A DNA stretch of 64,000 nucleotides from an uncultured Aeriscardovia sp. (GCA_903789535.1 CAIFES010000001.1:1-64000); one strand, 5' to 3'. Shown: positions 46,247 through 59,294, numbered from the stretch's first letter. Program-made: numbers and translations. Notes: generated from the sequence alone by a model not told the origin.

Positions 46247-47899
46247 TCAGCGAGTGGCGGTCTTCCTGCCACGCACGAGCAGCAGCACGCCCGCACCGGC
46301 GATGAGGACAGCGGCAGCGATCCAGATCACAAGCCAGGCGGCACCGGTCTTCGGCATCTCCAGCAGGTTGCGGAAGTTCTTCACCGTGACGGTGTCACTT
46401 GTCGAGTCGAAGGTGACGTAATCCGTTGAGGTACCGGACACGGTTGATGTGCCGTTGTCGGCTGCCTGACCATTGATCACCACGGTGACTACGAAGCCGG
46501 CTCTCGGCAGCGCCGTCTGGGAGAAGCCACTCGGCGCGGCGGTCTCCACGAGGGTATACGTCCCATTGATGCCATCAATGGTGATATTGCCGTCAGAATC
46601 GGTCGTCAGATCAACGCTGGCATTCGTGTCCGTCGACACAGCCGGCCGATACGACCCGTCGGCCTGGTGTACGAATTTCACTGCCGTATCGCCGTCCTTC
46701 ACATTGAAGGTGGCATCGGCCAGCTTGTTACCGTCACGGTCAGTTTTGTGGATGACGGCCTTGCCGACGTAGACGGTGGTCTTGCTCGCGTCCGTCGTGG
46801 CATGATGCGTCGGATCATTGGGTGTGTTCGAATACGTCAGATCGGCGGAATTGGTCAGCTTGGAACCGGCCTTGGCCTGCGCGTTGACGCTCATCGTGTA
46901 GGTGAGCGTGAGCTCCTCGCCGGCATTCGACGTGAACCGTGTGTTGTTGATGATCTCACCGTCGGTGCCCATCAGGAACTTGACGGAACCGTTGATGACC
47001 TGCACGGTGTAGTCCGTCCCCTTGGCCAGTGTGGTCGAACCGATCTTCGCGACAACCTTGTCGTCGTTGTTGAACGTCAGACCAGTGCCCGGAGTATCAC
47101 CCAGGTCCCAGTAAAAACTGGTAAAGCCCGTGGTGTTGGGGACTTTCGCGGTCAGCGTGTAGGTAATCACCGAGCCGATGGCTGCAGCGGCGGTCTTCCC
47201 GTCGTCGCTGACCGTCCCATGCTTACTGATACCGGTGATGGTCTTCGTCACACTGGGGATGTTGGCCTTGTACTCGACGGTGCCAAGGGTGAATCCGTCT
47301 TTGTTCTTGTTATTCTTCAGAACCGTCTTGCCGGCGATGCCGGTGCCAGTCATCGCGACGATCGCGACGGAATTCTTCGCCGTGGCCGCCGTCTTGTCGA
47401 CGATGGCATACAGGCCCGGAGCGACGGTGGCGGTGGCGTTCTTGCCCGACACCGTCATCGGGTTGCCAGCGGCATTTTTGAAAGCGTCCTTCGTGGCAAG
47501 GTTCGTCAGGAAGTCGCGCAACGAGCCCGCATACGGGTAGTCGCGCGAGTCAAGCAGGTTCTGCGCCACATAGCTCATCGGATTCGTGTCCGACGCCTGT
47601 GCACCGCTCGGCAGGGATTCCTTGATCGCCGAAGCGAGGGAACCGGTCGTCGTCACATCGTACGACGTGATGTTCGTGCCATCGGTCGTCGCGGACGAAT
47701 ACGCAGCAAGCTCGACCGCCGTGAAGCTGTGGCCAGTGAGATCAATAGCAGCCGTCAGTGTCAGCGGCTGTGGTGTTGCCAAATCCGTACCGGAGATAAC
47801 GGCGTCGTCCGCGAGCGCGGCCGAGCCACCTCCCAGAGCGGCGATCAGTGTCGCGACCCCGGCAAGAAGGGCGCAGACACGCTTCATCGGCTTGTTCAT
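46247..47899 (-). CDS. Backbone (major) pilin with Cna-B domain and MPKTG anchor
   Basis: 550 residues from the ATG at 47899 (GGAGAGGA upstream); the frame stays open upstream but without homology. Signal peptide 1-30. An N-terminal domain (~31-205), a middle isopeptide fimbrial domain (~208-378, beginning VEYKANIPSVTKTI) and a C-terminal Cna-B domain (~380-512) with E-box YTLVETAAPSGF are seen. The sorting signal is MPKTG (515-519). The usual YPKN pilin motif is not visible; the Lys residues in the VEYKANIPSVTK segment are candidates for the cross-link. First gene of the pilus operon, 44 bp from the adhesin gene. Confidence 0.92.
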   Translation of the reverse strand: MNKPMKRVCALLAGVATLIAALGGGSAALADDAVISGTDLATPQPLTLTAAIDLTGHSFTAVELAAYSSATTDGTNITSYDVTTTGSLASAIKESLPSGAQASDTNPMSYVAQNLLDSRDYPYAGSLRDFLTNLATKDAFKNAAGNPMTVSGKNATATVAPGLYAIVDKTAATAKNSVAIVAMTGTGIAGKTVLKNNKNKDGFTLGTVEYKANIPSVTKTITGISKHGTVSDDGKTAAAAIGSVITYTLTAKVPNTTGFTSFYWDLGDTPGTGLTFNNDDKVVAKIGSTTLAKGTDYTVQVINGSVKFLMGTDGEIINNTRFTSNAGEELTLTYTMSVNAQAKAGSKLTNSADLTYSNTPNDPTHHATTDASKTTVYVGKAVIHKTDRDGNKLADATFNVKDGDTAVKFVHQADGSYRPAVSTDTNASVDLTTDSDGNITIDGINGTYTLVETAAPSGFSQTALPRAGFVVTVVINGQAADNGTSTVSGTSTDYVTFDSTSDTVTVKNFRNLLEMPKTGAAWLVIWIAAAVLIAGAGVLLLVRGRKTATR

Positions 47900-47945
47900 T
47901 TTCTGTCCTCTCCTGATAAAAGCGTGAGATACATCACGTTGACAA

Positions 47946-48062
47946 CAGGATACATGATGAAGTCGAATGAATCTATATATATTGCCCCAGTCCTTATCTG
48001 AATTATTCGAACGTTCATTTGATGGATCTTGTCTATGACCTGAACAGTCGATATGTATCCTG
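47946..48062 (-). promoter_or_regulatory. Inverted repeats flanking the pilus promoter region
   Basis: CAGGATACAT (47946-47955) and its exact reverse complement ATGTATCCTG (48053-48062) bound a 97-bp AT-rich segment. Inside, on the minus strand, TTCAGA (47997-48002), a 17-bp spacer and TATATA (47974-47979) form a plausible promoter pointing at the pilin gene. The arrangement resembles an invertible phase switch; it could also be chance. The promoter alone is moderately supported. Confidence 0.4.
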
Positions 48063-48190
48063 AGACACATAAAGACAAACCTATATGTTGCAAGATTTGC
48101 CACACAGCATACAGAACGTCTGAGTACGACACCCTGCAATATCAGAAAGATGCCATCTGTATCTTTTGCCACATCTATTCTTCAAAAAAT

Positions 48191-48202
48191 GCAGATATCT
48201 GC
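48191..48202. promoter_or_regulatory. Palindrome GCAGATATCTGC upstream of the pilus operon
   Basis: Perfect 12-bp palindrome in the AT-rich 541-bp gene-free stretch 47900-48440. It is a candidate operator. The rest of this stretch holds the inverted-repeat region and the clpC terminator; I see no gene. Confidence 0.4.
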
Positions 48203-48325
48203 TGATACACGAAATGTCAGTCGAGCCGTCTGGCTTCATACTTTTTCACTGATCTTTCCTCTGACAGGCGGCATTCTTGACCGCAGGCATCATCACTGTC
48301 TATCGAAAGTTAAGAATCAAATAAA

Positions 48326-48356
48326 AACGGGAACCGTGCAAGGCGCGGTTCCCGTT
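48326..48356 (-). terminator. Terminator of clpC
   Basis: A perfect 11-bp stem (48326-48336 with 48346-48356) and a 9-nt loop are followed by TTTTTAT on the minus strand, about 85 bp past the clpC stop. Confidence 0.85.
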
Positions 48357-48440
48357 GCAAATCTTCAGTTATATCTTCTACGGCAGTGACTGACGTCTCC
48401 GCTCCGCTAGAATCATGAGACTTGGCTCGGCGGAGTCGTG

Positions 48441-51194
<2,754 letters not shown>

Positions 51195-51251
51195 GTGATA
51201 TTCCTTCCGACGTCTCACAACTCTACCGGCCGACGGTACGGATACGGGCGC

Positions 51252-51268
51252 TTGCGCTTACTGCGCAA
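51252..51268 (-). promoter_or_regulatory. Inverted repeat TTGCGC-n5-GCGCAA upstream of clpC
   Basis: Perfect 6-bp arms around TTACT, 58 bp before the clpC start. It loosely resembles GC-rich ClgR operators reported upstream of actinobacterial clp genes; the assignment to ClgR is inference. Confidence 0.4.
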
Positions 51269-51389
51269 ACGCCTCAGCCGGAAGAAAAATCAGGCGGGTG
51301 CCCGGGAATAAACCCGGATGGAGCAGGACGCCGGCGAGACGATCCCGGACATCCGGCTTGCGTGACGTCCGAGCCGGCAGACGGATCGC

Positions 51390-52721
51390 TCACCCCCGGC
51401 GACGGCGGCGACGGATGCGCGTGAAGCCCTGCTGCACCGCCCTGGCACGCCGGGGATCGGCGTCATCGCCGCCCTCGAGCAGCGACTCGTCGGCCCCGTC
51501 GTCCTCGACGTCATCAACATCGGCGTCATCGGCGTAGGCCATGTCCTCAAGACTCTCGATCACTTTATGGTGACGAGGATCAGAGATGACGGTCGGATCG
51601 TCCTGATCCTCGTCCTCCTCCGCGCCTTCGCCATCATCTTCCGTCACGTCGGTGTCGTCCTCCTCCTCATCGGAATCGGCGTCGTCATCGTCGGGCTCAG
51701 ATTCGTCATCGATATCATCGGCATCAGAGCCATCGATGCCCTCGGTACCCTCAGTAAGGTCTGTAGGCTCATCGTCCTTGGAATCGTTGTCGCCGCCCTC
51801 ACGAGCCTGCTCGTCAGAACTCGTGTCCGACGAATCTGTCTCCGAGGCTGCGGCGACGACTGTCACGCCCTCGTCGTCCTCCTGTCCGCCGGCCTTCTCG
51901 TCGGCAGTGGAGTCAGCGGGAGAATCCCCGTCGGAGGACGCCATCTTCTTCTCGATCCCGCCATGGTGGCGGTCATCGAACACATCGATATGCTCGCTGT
52001 CCACCAGCGGGTCATTCTCCGGCCACAGATCGCGGTACAGATCGTCGTCGAACTGCTCGGGATCGGCGCACGAATGGTCGAGCGGCACCACCTTGCCGTC
52101 GTAGCGGCAATGTTTGTTCGTGCAGACCCCGTAAAAGCGGCCGAGGAAGCCCTCGAGGGGAACGACAAATGCGTCCGTCACGCCCTGCGAACGCCGGTGC
52201 AGACGCGTACGCCCATCCTCCCAGCGCTGTGCCGTGTCCTGCAGGCCTTTCGGGCTGGGAACGAGCCGGCGCGAAAGGTAGAACGTGTTGATGGCCTCGG
52301 CGATGTCCTCGTCCGAATCATCGGGGTCGAGCAGACGGCCGTCACGGTCACGGCGCTGCTGGCCGCCCTCGCTCTCATCGATGCCGGGTTCGAGCCCCTC
52401 CTCCACATCCTCGTCGCTCTGGCGGGGCAGGCGGTCGCGGAACGGGATCCATTCGGGGGCCACGAGCGAGCGCTTGGTGGGCAGCAGCGTCGCCTCGTTG
52501 ACGGTCCACTCATCCAGCTCGACGTCATGGTAGAGGGTGACGGCCCACTCCCACTGCTCGTAGCCTTTGAGGCCGGAGTCGAAACGGTAGTCAAAGACGC
52601 CCCCGCCCAGGTCCTCGCGCCGCAGGAAGTCGCCCACGGCGTCCGGCCCGCCGTCGGCGGTCTCGATGGCCGCCTGACGGGCGAGCTCCACGCTCGTCGG
52701 CCTGCTGTTCTGCTCGTTCAT
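51390..52721 (-). CDS. DUF3027 domain protein
   Basis: 443-residue protein of the actinobacterial DUF3027 family. The conserved N-terminal part (1-245) includes ARQAAIETADGG, YRFDSGLKGYEQWEWAVTLYHD and the C-terminal motif YGVCTNKHCRYDGKVVPLDHSCADPEQFDDDLYRD, whose Cys/His residues could bind a metal. Residues ~260-420 are extremely acidic (Asp/Glu/Ser) and probably disordered; the C-terminus is a run of arginines. The function is unknown. It lies next to a cold-shock protein gene, an arrangement common for this family, and is co-directional with it (69-bp gap). Confidence 0.85.
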   Translation of the reverse strand: MNEQNSRPTSVELARQAAIETADGGPDAVGDFLRREDLGGGVFDYRFDSGLKGYEQWEWAVTLYHDVELDEWTVNEATLLPTKRSLVAPEWIPFRDRLPRQSDEDVEEGLEPGIDESEGGQQRRDRDGRLLDPDDSDEDIAEAINTFYLSRRLVPSPKGLQDTAQRWEDGRTRLHRRSQGVTDAFVVPLEGFLGRFYGVCTNKHCRYDGKVVPLDHSCADPEQFDDDLYRDLWPENDPLVDSEHIDVFDDRHHGGIEKKMASSDGDSPADSTADEKAGGQEDDEGVTVVAAASETDSSDTSSDEQAREGGDNDSKDDEPTDLTEGTEGIDGSDADDIDDESEPDDDDADSDEEEDDTDVTEDDGEGAEEDEDQDDPTVISDPRHHKVIESLEDMAYADDADVDDVEDDGADESLLEGGDDADPRRARAVQQGFTRIRRRRRRG

Positions 52722-52790
52722 ACGGCTCCTTCTGTCCCTGATCGGGGTTTTAGTCCTGCTGGTCCGGTCGTCTTGCTGATTGGGTGTCTG

Positions 52791-53180
52791 TCAGTCCTGC
52801 ACGTCAAAATCGTCGGCCACGCGCCGCAGCAGCTGGGCGATGCGGTGCGCGTTCTCACGGGCGGGATAATGCCCGCGGCGCAGCGTGTTGCCGGCACGAT
52901 CGAGCACTTTGATGAGGTCCTCGCACACGGCGGCCATATCCTCCGGTTTCGGACGCTGCGCCGCCACCATCGAGGGGCGCGGGCCCTGGATCTCGACGGA
53001 CAGCGCTGCAGGGCCGCGCCGGCCGTCTGCCTCCGAAAAGTCCACTTTCGTGCCCTTGGCGACCTGCCGCACGCCCTTGGGCAGGGCGGAGGCCGGGAGG
53101 TAGACGTCATGACCGTCATCGGCCGTGAGAAAACCGTAACCGCGCTGGGGATCGAACCACTTGACCTTTCCGATCGGCAT
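52791..53180 (-). CDS. Cold-shock domain protein with C-terminal extension
   Basis: 129 residues from the ATG at 53180 (CGGAGG upstream). The cold-shock domain (1-65) has the RNP1-like GKVKWFDPQRGYGFLT and RNP2-like DVYLPAS in place of the usual VFVH, so the nucleic-acid surface is altered. Residues ~70-129 form a helical extension (AAVCEDLIKVLDRAGNTLRRG... ending RVADDFDVQD) found in the longer actinobacterial CspB-like proteins. It is an RNA- or ssDNA-binding protein by family. Co-directional with DUF3027. Confidence 0.9.
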   Translation of the reverse strand: MPIGKVKWFDPQRGYGFLTADDGHDVYLPASALPKGVRQVAKGTKVDFSEADGRRGPAALSVEIQGPRPSMVAAQRPKPEDMAAVCEDLIKVLDRAGNTLRRGHYPARENAHRIAQLLRRVADDFDVQD

Positions 53181-53314
53181 AGCAACCTCCGTGATCGCAC
53201 TGAAGACATTCGGGCGGATCCGGCATGCATGCCGAACCCAACCTCTCCAGTCTAGTGCGGCGGATGGTGTTGCGCCCGGGGCGAGCACAGACAGACCACA
53301 CGGCCGTCCGCCCG

Positions 53315-53346
53315 GTCAGGCAATCGCACCGTCAGGCAATCGCACC
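53315..53346. repeat. Perfect 16-bp tandem duplication
   Basis: GTCAGGCAATCGCACC occurs twice, directly abutting (53315-53330, 53331-53346), in the 195-bp gap between the histidine kinase stop and the cold-shock gene. No function is evident. Confidence 0.85.
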
Positions 53347-53375
53347 GATCCGGTCCGCCAGAGAAGACGGCCTTC

Positions 53376-55301
53376 TCACGCCGTCTGCGACGCGGAACCC
53401 TTCTGTGCCTGTGCCGCCCCGGTCGTGCCGCCCATCACCTCGCGATACGAGGAGAGCACCTCCCCGACCGTCTCCTGCACCGGCAGGACGATGGTCTGCG
53501 TCAGGCCCCCGCCCGGCGTGGTGGAGGCGACGATGAAGCCGGACTGCGATTTGACCACGCTCAGCGCGAGCGCCATACCAAGCCCGGTCCCGCCCTTCTC
53601 ACGCGCACGGGACGGATCAGCCGTGTAGAAACGGTCAAAGATGCGGGTGAGCGCCTCGGGTTTGACGCCCGGGCCGTGATCGGTGAAGCGGATGAGCGCG
53701 AACGGTCGGCCCTGGCCTGTCACGGCGGTCTTGCGCATCGCGCGGACAAACTTCTTCCACGACTGCTCCTCCGGGGCAAGCGCCCCAGCCGTCGCGACCG
53801 ACATGTCCGCCCGCGCAAGCGTGAGCGAGACCTCGACCGGGCTGTCGGAGGGCGTGTAACGGTGGATGTTGCCCACGATGTTGGTGAACACGCGCCGGAC
53901 CTGGTCGGGATCGCAGGCGAGCGCCACCTGTTCGAACTGGCCCAGGTCAAAGGCGATGTCGCCGATCTTGGAGCCGGGCTTTTTGGCGGTCTCCGGGGCG
54001 AGATCCAGACGCCCGAGGCTGATCGGGCGATGGACGTCGAGCGCGTGGAGATCCTCGCAGGAGCCGCCGAGCAGCTCGGCGAGCGGCACGCCCTCCACCA
54101 CATGCTGGCCGCGGCCCTCGTCCAGGCGGGCGAGGCTGAGCAAGTCGTTGACAAGGCGCGTCATGCGCTCGGTGGAGCTGCCAATCTTGGCGAAGATCGA
54201 ATCGGCGAGCGCCACCGGGTCCTCCGCCGTGGATTTCTGCATCTGGTAGAGCTGGCCGTATCCGGAGATGGCGGCGAGCGGGGTGCGCAGCTCATGGCTC
54301 GCGTCAGAGACGAACCGGCGCATCTTGGCGTTGGTCTCCTCCTCGTCATGGAAGCTCTGCTCGATGCGGTTGAGCATCATGTTGAGCGAGGCGGACAGCG
54401 AGCCGACCTCCGTGTGCTCGGGCAGCTCCGGCACACGCTGGGAGAGGTCCCCCGCGGCGATCTTGCTGGCGGTGCGTTCGATGTCGCGCAACGGCTTGAG
54501 GCTGCGGGTGATGAGGATCCAGCCGAGCGAGGCGGCGATGACGAACGTCAGCAGGCAGATGATGATGAAATATTTGACCGAGGTGCGCACGGTGTCGGTC
54601 GCGTTGGCGAGCGACATTCCAAGATAGAGCGTGCCCGTGTCCCCCGTCGTCTGGTTGACCCATTCGAGCGCGACGACGCGCCACTGGCCTGGATCCCGAC
54701 CGGCTTTGCCGGTGCCGGCGGAGACAAGCCGGCCTTTGGTGGTGAACGGTTGCTGGAGTTTGTCCCGGCTTACTTTTGTGCCGCTGGCCGGCAGCACGGG
54801 CACGGAGACCATGCCCCCACGCTGGCGCGGGATAAGCGGCGTGGCGAGGATCCTGCCGTTTTTGTCACGGATCTGCAGATAGTAGTCGGTCGGCGCCGAG
54901 TTCGATCCCGCGTCCAGATGCGAGATGTTGGAGATGACAAGCTGGGCCTGACGAGTGAGCTGCTCGTCATCCTGCGCGACGAGATAATCCCAAACGAGCG
55001 AGTTGACGGCGATGCCGGTGACGGTGAAGCCGACGCCAAGCAAGACAAGGACGATGATGATCAGCCGCGTGGCCAGCGGGAGTCCGTTGATTTTCCGGGC
55101 GGTGCGGTCGACCCATCCCGGCCGGCGGCGTGCGGTGCGGTTTGTGCGGTGCTTCTTCGTCGCCGCCGGACGGGAGGCCGCCGCCTGTGTCGTGGTGTCG
55201 GCAAAAGCCGCGGCATCGCCGGAAACGGACGGGGCGTTATTCTGCGAAACGGCCGCGCTCTGTGCGGGGTTCTGGGCGGACATGGGCGGATGGGGGCTCA
55301 C
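53376..55301 (-). CDS. Sensor histidine kinase (MprB/TcrY-like)
   Basis: 641-residue membrane sensor. A ~75-residue disordered cytoplasmic N-terminus precedes TM1 (~78-100). An extracytoplasmic sensor domain (~105-240) and TM2 (~244-264) follow. HAMP is at ~265-318. The phosphorylated His336 lies in SDASHELRTPL, the N box in VFTNIVGNIHRYTP, and the ATP lid in FTDHGPGV and GGTGLGMAL. The last ~35 residues are an extension. Its start overlaps the response regulator stop by 4 bp, so they form one signalling pair. The signal is unknown; envelope stress is common for this subgroup. Confidence 0.93.
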   Translation of the reverse strand: MSPHPPMSAQNPAQSAAVSQNNAPSVSGDAAAFADTTTQAAASRPAATKKHRTNRTARRRPGWVDRTARKINGLPLATRLIIIVLVLLGVGFTVTGIAVNSLVWDYLVAQDDEQLTRQAQLVISNISHLDAGSNSAPTDYYLQIRDKNGRILATPLIPRQRGGMVSVPVLPASGTKVSRDKLQQPFTTKGRLVSAGTGKAGRDPGQWRVVALEWVNQTTGDTGTLYLGMSLANATDTVRTSVKYFIIICLLTFVIAASLGWILITRSLKPLRDIERTASKIAAGDLSQRVPELPEHTEVGSLSASLNMMLNRIEQSFHDEEETNAKMRRFVSDASHELRTPLAAISGYGQLYQMQKSTAEDPVALADSIFAKIGSSTERMTRLVNDLLSLARLDEGRGQHVVEGVPLAELLGGSCEDLHALDVHRPISLGRLDLAPETAKKPGSKIGDIAFDLGQFEQVALACDPDQVRRVFTNIVGNIHRYTPSDSPVEVSLTLARADMSVATAGALAPEEQSWKKFVRAMRKTAVTGQGRPFALIRFTDHGPGVKPEALTRIFDRFYTADPSRAREKGGTGLGMALALSVVKSQSGFIVASTTPGGGLTQTIVLPVQETVGEVLSSYREVMGGTTGAAQAQKGSASQTA

Positions 55302-56065
55302 CGCGCCGCCCCCGAGACGGCCGCCTGCGCCGCGGGCTGATCCTTGGGGGCGCGGATCATGTAGCCGATGCCGCGCTTCGTCTGGATGAGCGGGACGACC
55401 TTGTGCTCGCCCTCGTCATCGCTGTAGGTCAGACCATCCACCTTCTTGCGCAGGTAGGAGATGTAGCTCTCCACGATAGCCGCGTCGCCGCCCCAGTCGT
55501 ACTGCCACACATGGTCGAGGATCTGCGCCTTGGAGAGCACCCTGCCCTCGTTCTCCATCAAGTAGTGCAGCAGCTTGTACTCGGTGGGGCTCAGGTCGAT
55601 GGGCAGGCCGTGGCGCGTCACATCGTGCGAATCCTCGTCGATGCTCAGATCGGCCACGGAAAGCACCGGGCTCGAGGGGCTGTCGGAACGTGTGCGGCGA
55701 AGGATCGCACGGATGCGGGCGACCACCTCCTCGAGGCTGAACGGCTTGGTGACATAATCGTCACCGCCCACCGTCAGCCCGAGCACCTTGTCCTGCGTGT
55801 CATCCTTGGCAGTCAGGAACAGCACCGGCGAGGTGACGCCGGCGGCACGGATCTTGCGGGTGACGGTGAAGCCGTCGAAATCGGGCAGCATGACATCGAG
55901 CAGGATGATGTCGGGACGCGTCTTCTCGATGGTCTCGACGGCATCCTTGCCATTGGCGGCCGTGACGACGGTGAAACCGGAAAACTGCAGGGAGGCCTGC
56001 AAGAGCTCGCGGATCGACGGCTCGTCGTCGACCACGACCACTGTTGCATCGCTGCTGCTGACCAT
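55298..56065 (-). CDS. OmpR-family response regulator
   Basis: 255 residues. The receiver domain (~6-122) has acidic pocket DDE (13-15), phospho-acceptor Asp57 in IILLDVML, and Lys in FLTAKDD. The winged-helix DNA-binding domain (~145-240) has the LSPTEYKLLHYLMENEGRVLSKAQILDHVW signature. The ATG follows AGGAGG. It is transcribed with the histidine kinase. Upstream are two copies of TTCAGGA spaced 11 bp centre to centre, the arrangement OmpR-type dimers bind, so autoregulation is likely. Confidence 0.95.
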   Translation of the reverse strand: MVSSSDATVVVVDDEPSIRELLQASLQFSGFTVVTAANGKDAVETIEKTRPDIILLDVMLPDFDGFTVTRKIRAAGVTSPVLFLTAKDDTQDKVLGLTVGGDDYVTKPFSLEEVVARIRAILRRTRSDSPSSPVLSVADLSIDEDSHDVTRHGLPIDLSPTEYKLLHYLMENEGRVLSKAQILDHVWQYDWGGDAAIVESYISYLRKKVDGLTYSDDEGEHKVVPLIQTKRGIGYMIRAPKDQPAAQAAVSGAAR

Positions 56066-56170
56066 GACTGCCTCCTGTGGGTATCAGGCCGGTCCCCATG
56101 CCGGCTCTTCCTTCATGGTAAAGGCGATCAGAGTGCGGGTCAGCACTTTCCGGACAACAGTGAGAAAAGA

Positions 56171-56188
56171 TTCAGGAAACGTTCAGGA
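56171..56188 (-). promoter_or_regulatory. Direct repeat TTCAGGA-n4-TTCAGGA, candidate response-regulator box
   Basis: Two perfect 7-bp direct repeats at 56171-56177 and 56182-56188 give an 11-bp period, about 105-125 bp before the response regulator ATG. OmpR-family proteins bind head-to-tail on such repeats. Confidence 0.5.
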
Positions 56189-56255
56189 TGACGGCACGAC
56201 CCACGCGACACTTCTGAACAGGTGCGGCGCGGGCGCATGGCCCAGGCGGAGTGGC

Positions 56256-57068
56256 TCAGGCGGCGTGTGTGGGCTTCTTCCGTCCGTGCGGCTTCTTCTC
56301 CGGCTTTGCGACGGCGTGGCGGCCGGCATGCGAGGTGAAGAAACCTTTCCTGCGCAGATGCCGGATGAGGAAGACGAGACCGACGACGAGCCCCACGACG
56401 ACGAGGGCGATCGCGATCCCCCCGGCGATCTTCCACGGCAGCGCGTCATGGTCGGCCTTGGCCTGCCTGACCGCGGCGATGAGCGCCGTCACCGATCCAG
56501 TCCAGTTCGGGTTCTTGCGCGCCAACGGTGCGGCCGCCGCGTCAGAGAGCGTGGTATCCACCTGCGAGGCGAGCCAGGAGTCCGAGCCTTTGGACACGGC
56601 AAGCGCCATCTGCCCGTCCTGCGAGGCGACAGCCAGCAGCAGCGTGTTCTTGGCGGGTTTGGTGAAGTCGAGGCGGGCATTGACCCACTTGCTGATGGTG
56701 GTCTTGTCGAGCTTTTTGAGATTGAACGAGTCGACAAACAGCAGATTAAGGGTCACACCCGTGTCTTTCTGCAGCGCGTCGACCTTTTCCTGGATGGCCG
56801 AGCCTTGCGCGCCCAGAAGGTTCTGGGTGTCGGTGATCTGTGGTTTCGAGACGGCCGCCTGCGCCGAGGGGACGGGGACGATGACGGCCATGACCACCAG
56901 CACCGCGAGCAAGATGGCGACCAGGCGTCTTGCGCGGGTGGTGTCACGCCGGACCACGGCCTCTCGCACGTCCGGCCCTGAGAGGGCACCGGGCAAAGAC
57001 GCCTCGCGCCAGTTTTCCACATTGCAAGTGTGCTGTGACAGGTGCCGGCCAAAATTCATACGCTTCAT
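56256..57068 (-). CDS. TPM-domain membrane protein
   Basis: 270 residues: a hydrophobic signal/anchor (~48-71), an extracytoplasmic TPM domain (~76-205, with ITDTQNLLG and NTLLLAVASQDGQMALAV), a second membrane segment (~214-236) and a very basic Lys/His-rich cytoplasmic tail. TPM proteins have been linked to photosystem repair and to acid phosphatase activity; in Actinobacteria the role is unknown. No clear ribosome-binding site; a second in-frame ATG lies 9 nt later. Divergent from a WXG100 gene. Confidence 0.82.
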   Translation of the reverse strand: MKRMNFGRHLSQHTCNVENWREASLPGALSGPDVREAVVRRDTTRARRLVAILLAVLVVMAVIVPVPSAQAAVSKPQITDTQNLLGAQGSAIQEKVDALQKDTGVTLNLLFVDSFNLKKLDKTTISKWVNARLDFTKPAKNTLLLAVASQDGQMALAVSKGSDSWLASQVDTTLSDAAAAPLARKNPNWTGSVTALIAAVRQAKADHDALPWKIAGGIAIALVVVGLVVGLVFLIRHLRRKGFFTSHAGRHAVAKPEKKPHGRKKPTHAA

Positions 57069-57169
57069 GCTAACGGCGTTCGGGGATATGCCGATCGCCG
57101 CACGGAAACAACATCAGACACAACACTGCCCGCTGCCAAAGGTGGCGGGAGACCATAGAGGAGGGCACA

Positions 57170-57460
57170 ATGCCGCAATTCACCGTCGATTCGGAATCGA
57201 TCAGCGCCGCTGCCGGGGCCGTGCAAGGCTCGGTCGCCCAGATACGCGAGGCCGTCTCCGCCATGTACACGAACCTCGGCCAGCTCCAGGGCGTCTGGAC
57301 GGGTGCCGCCGCGCAGAGGTTCGCCACGGTGGCCGACCAATGGCGCGTTGCGCAACGGCAGATGGAGACATCGCTCGAAGGCATCCAGACCTCGCTCGTC
57401 CAAGCCTCGAACGTCTACTCGCAGGCCGAGGGCGAGGCGAGCAGGCTGTTCGCCGACTGA
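57170..57460 (+). CDS. WXG100-family (ESAT-6-like) protein
   Basis: 96 residues, the size of type VII secretion substrates. Two amphipathic helices are joined by the turn GVWTGAAAQRF containing the Trp-x-Gly motif. The ATG follows GAGGAGGG. It lacks an obvious C-terminal YxxxD/E signal; the end reads ASRLFAD. No EccC/FtsK-like ATPase or partner WXG gene lies in the window, so it is a solitary copy that may form a homodimer. Secretion is inferred from the family only. Confidence 0.9.
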   Translation: MPQFTVDSESISAAAGAVQGSVAQIREAVSAMYTNLGQLQGVWTGAAAQRFATVADQWRVAQRQMETSLEGIQTSLVQASNVYSQAEGEASRLFAD

Positions 57461-57509
57461 GCCGGCGCCCTGCCCTGCGCATAAAACCAGCACCCCACCG
57501 CACATAAAA

Positions 57510-57540
57510 AATGCCGGACACCGTGTAGGTGTCCGGCATT
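57510..57540 (-). terminator. Terminator of groEL
   Basis: A perfect 13-bp stem (57510-57522 with 57528-57540) and GTGTA loop are followed on the minus strand by TTTTTATG. It lies 104 bp past groEL and may also serve the converging WXG100 gene. Confidence 0.85.
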
Positions 57541-57644
57541 GTGAGGCTTAATACGGCGTTCCAGGCTCGCGGCAGGAACACGCCCGATCGGTCAGCGCCG
57601 ATCAGTGCGCCCTGGGGCTGCCTTTGCGCCTTTGCGACATGGGA

Positions 57645-59294
<1,650 letters not shown>

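Noticed and set aside
47900-48172. N-terminal extension of the backbone pilin (91 residues)
   Set aside because: No homology and AT-rich; a strong ribosome-binding site and signal peptide begin at 47899.
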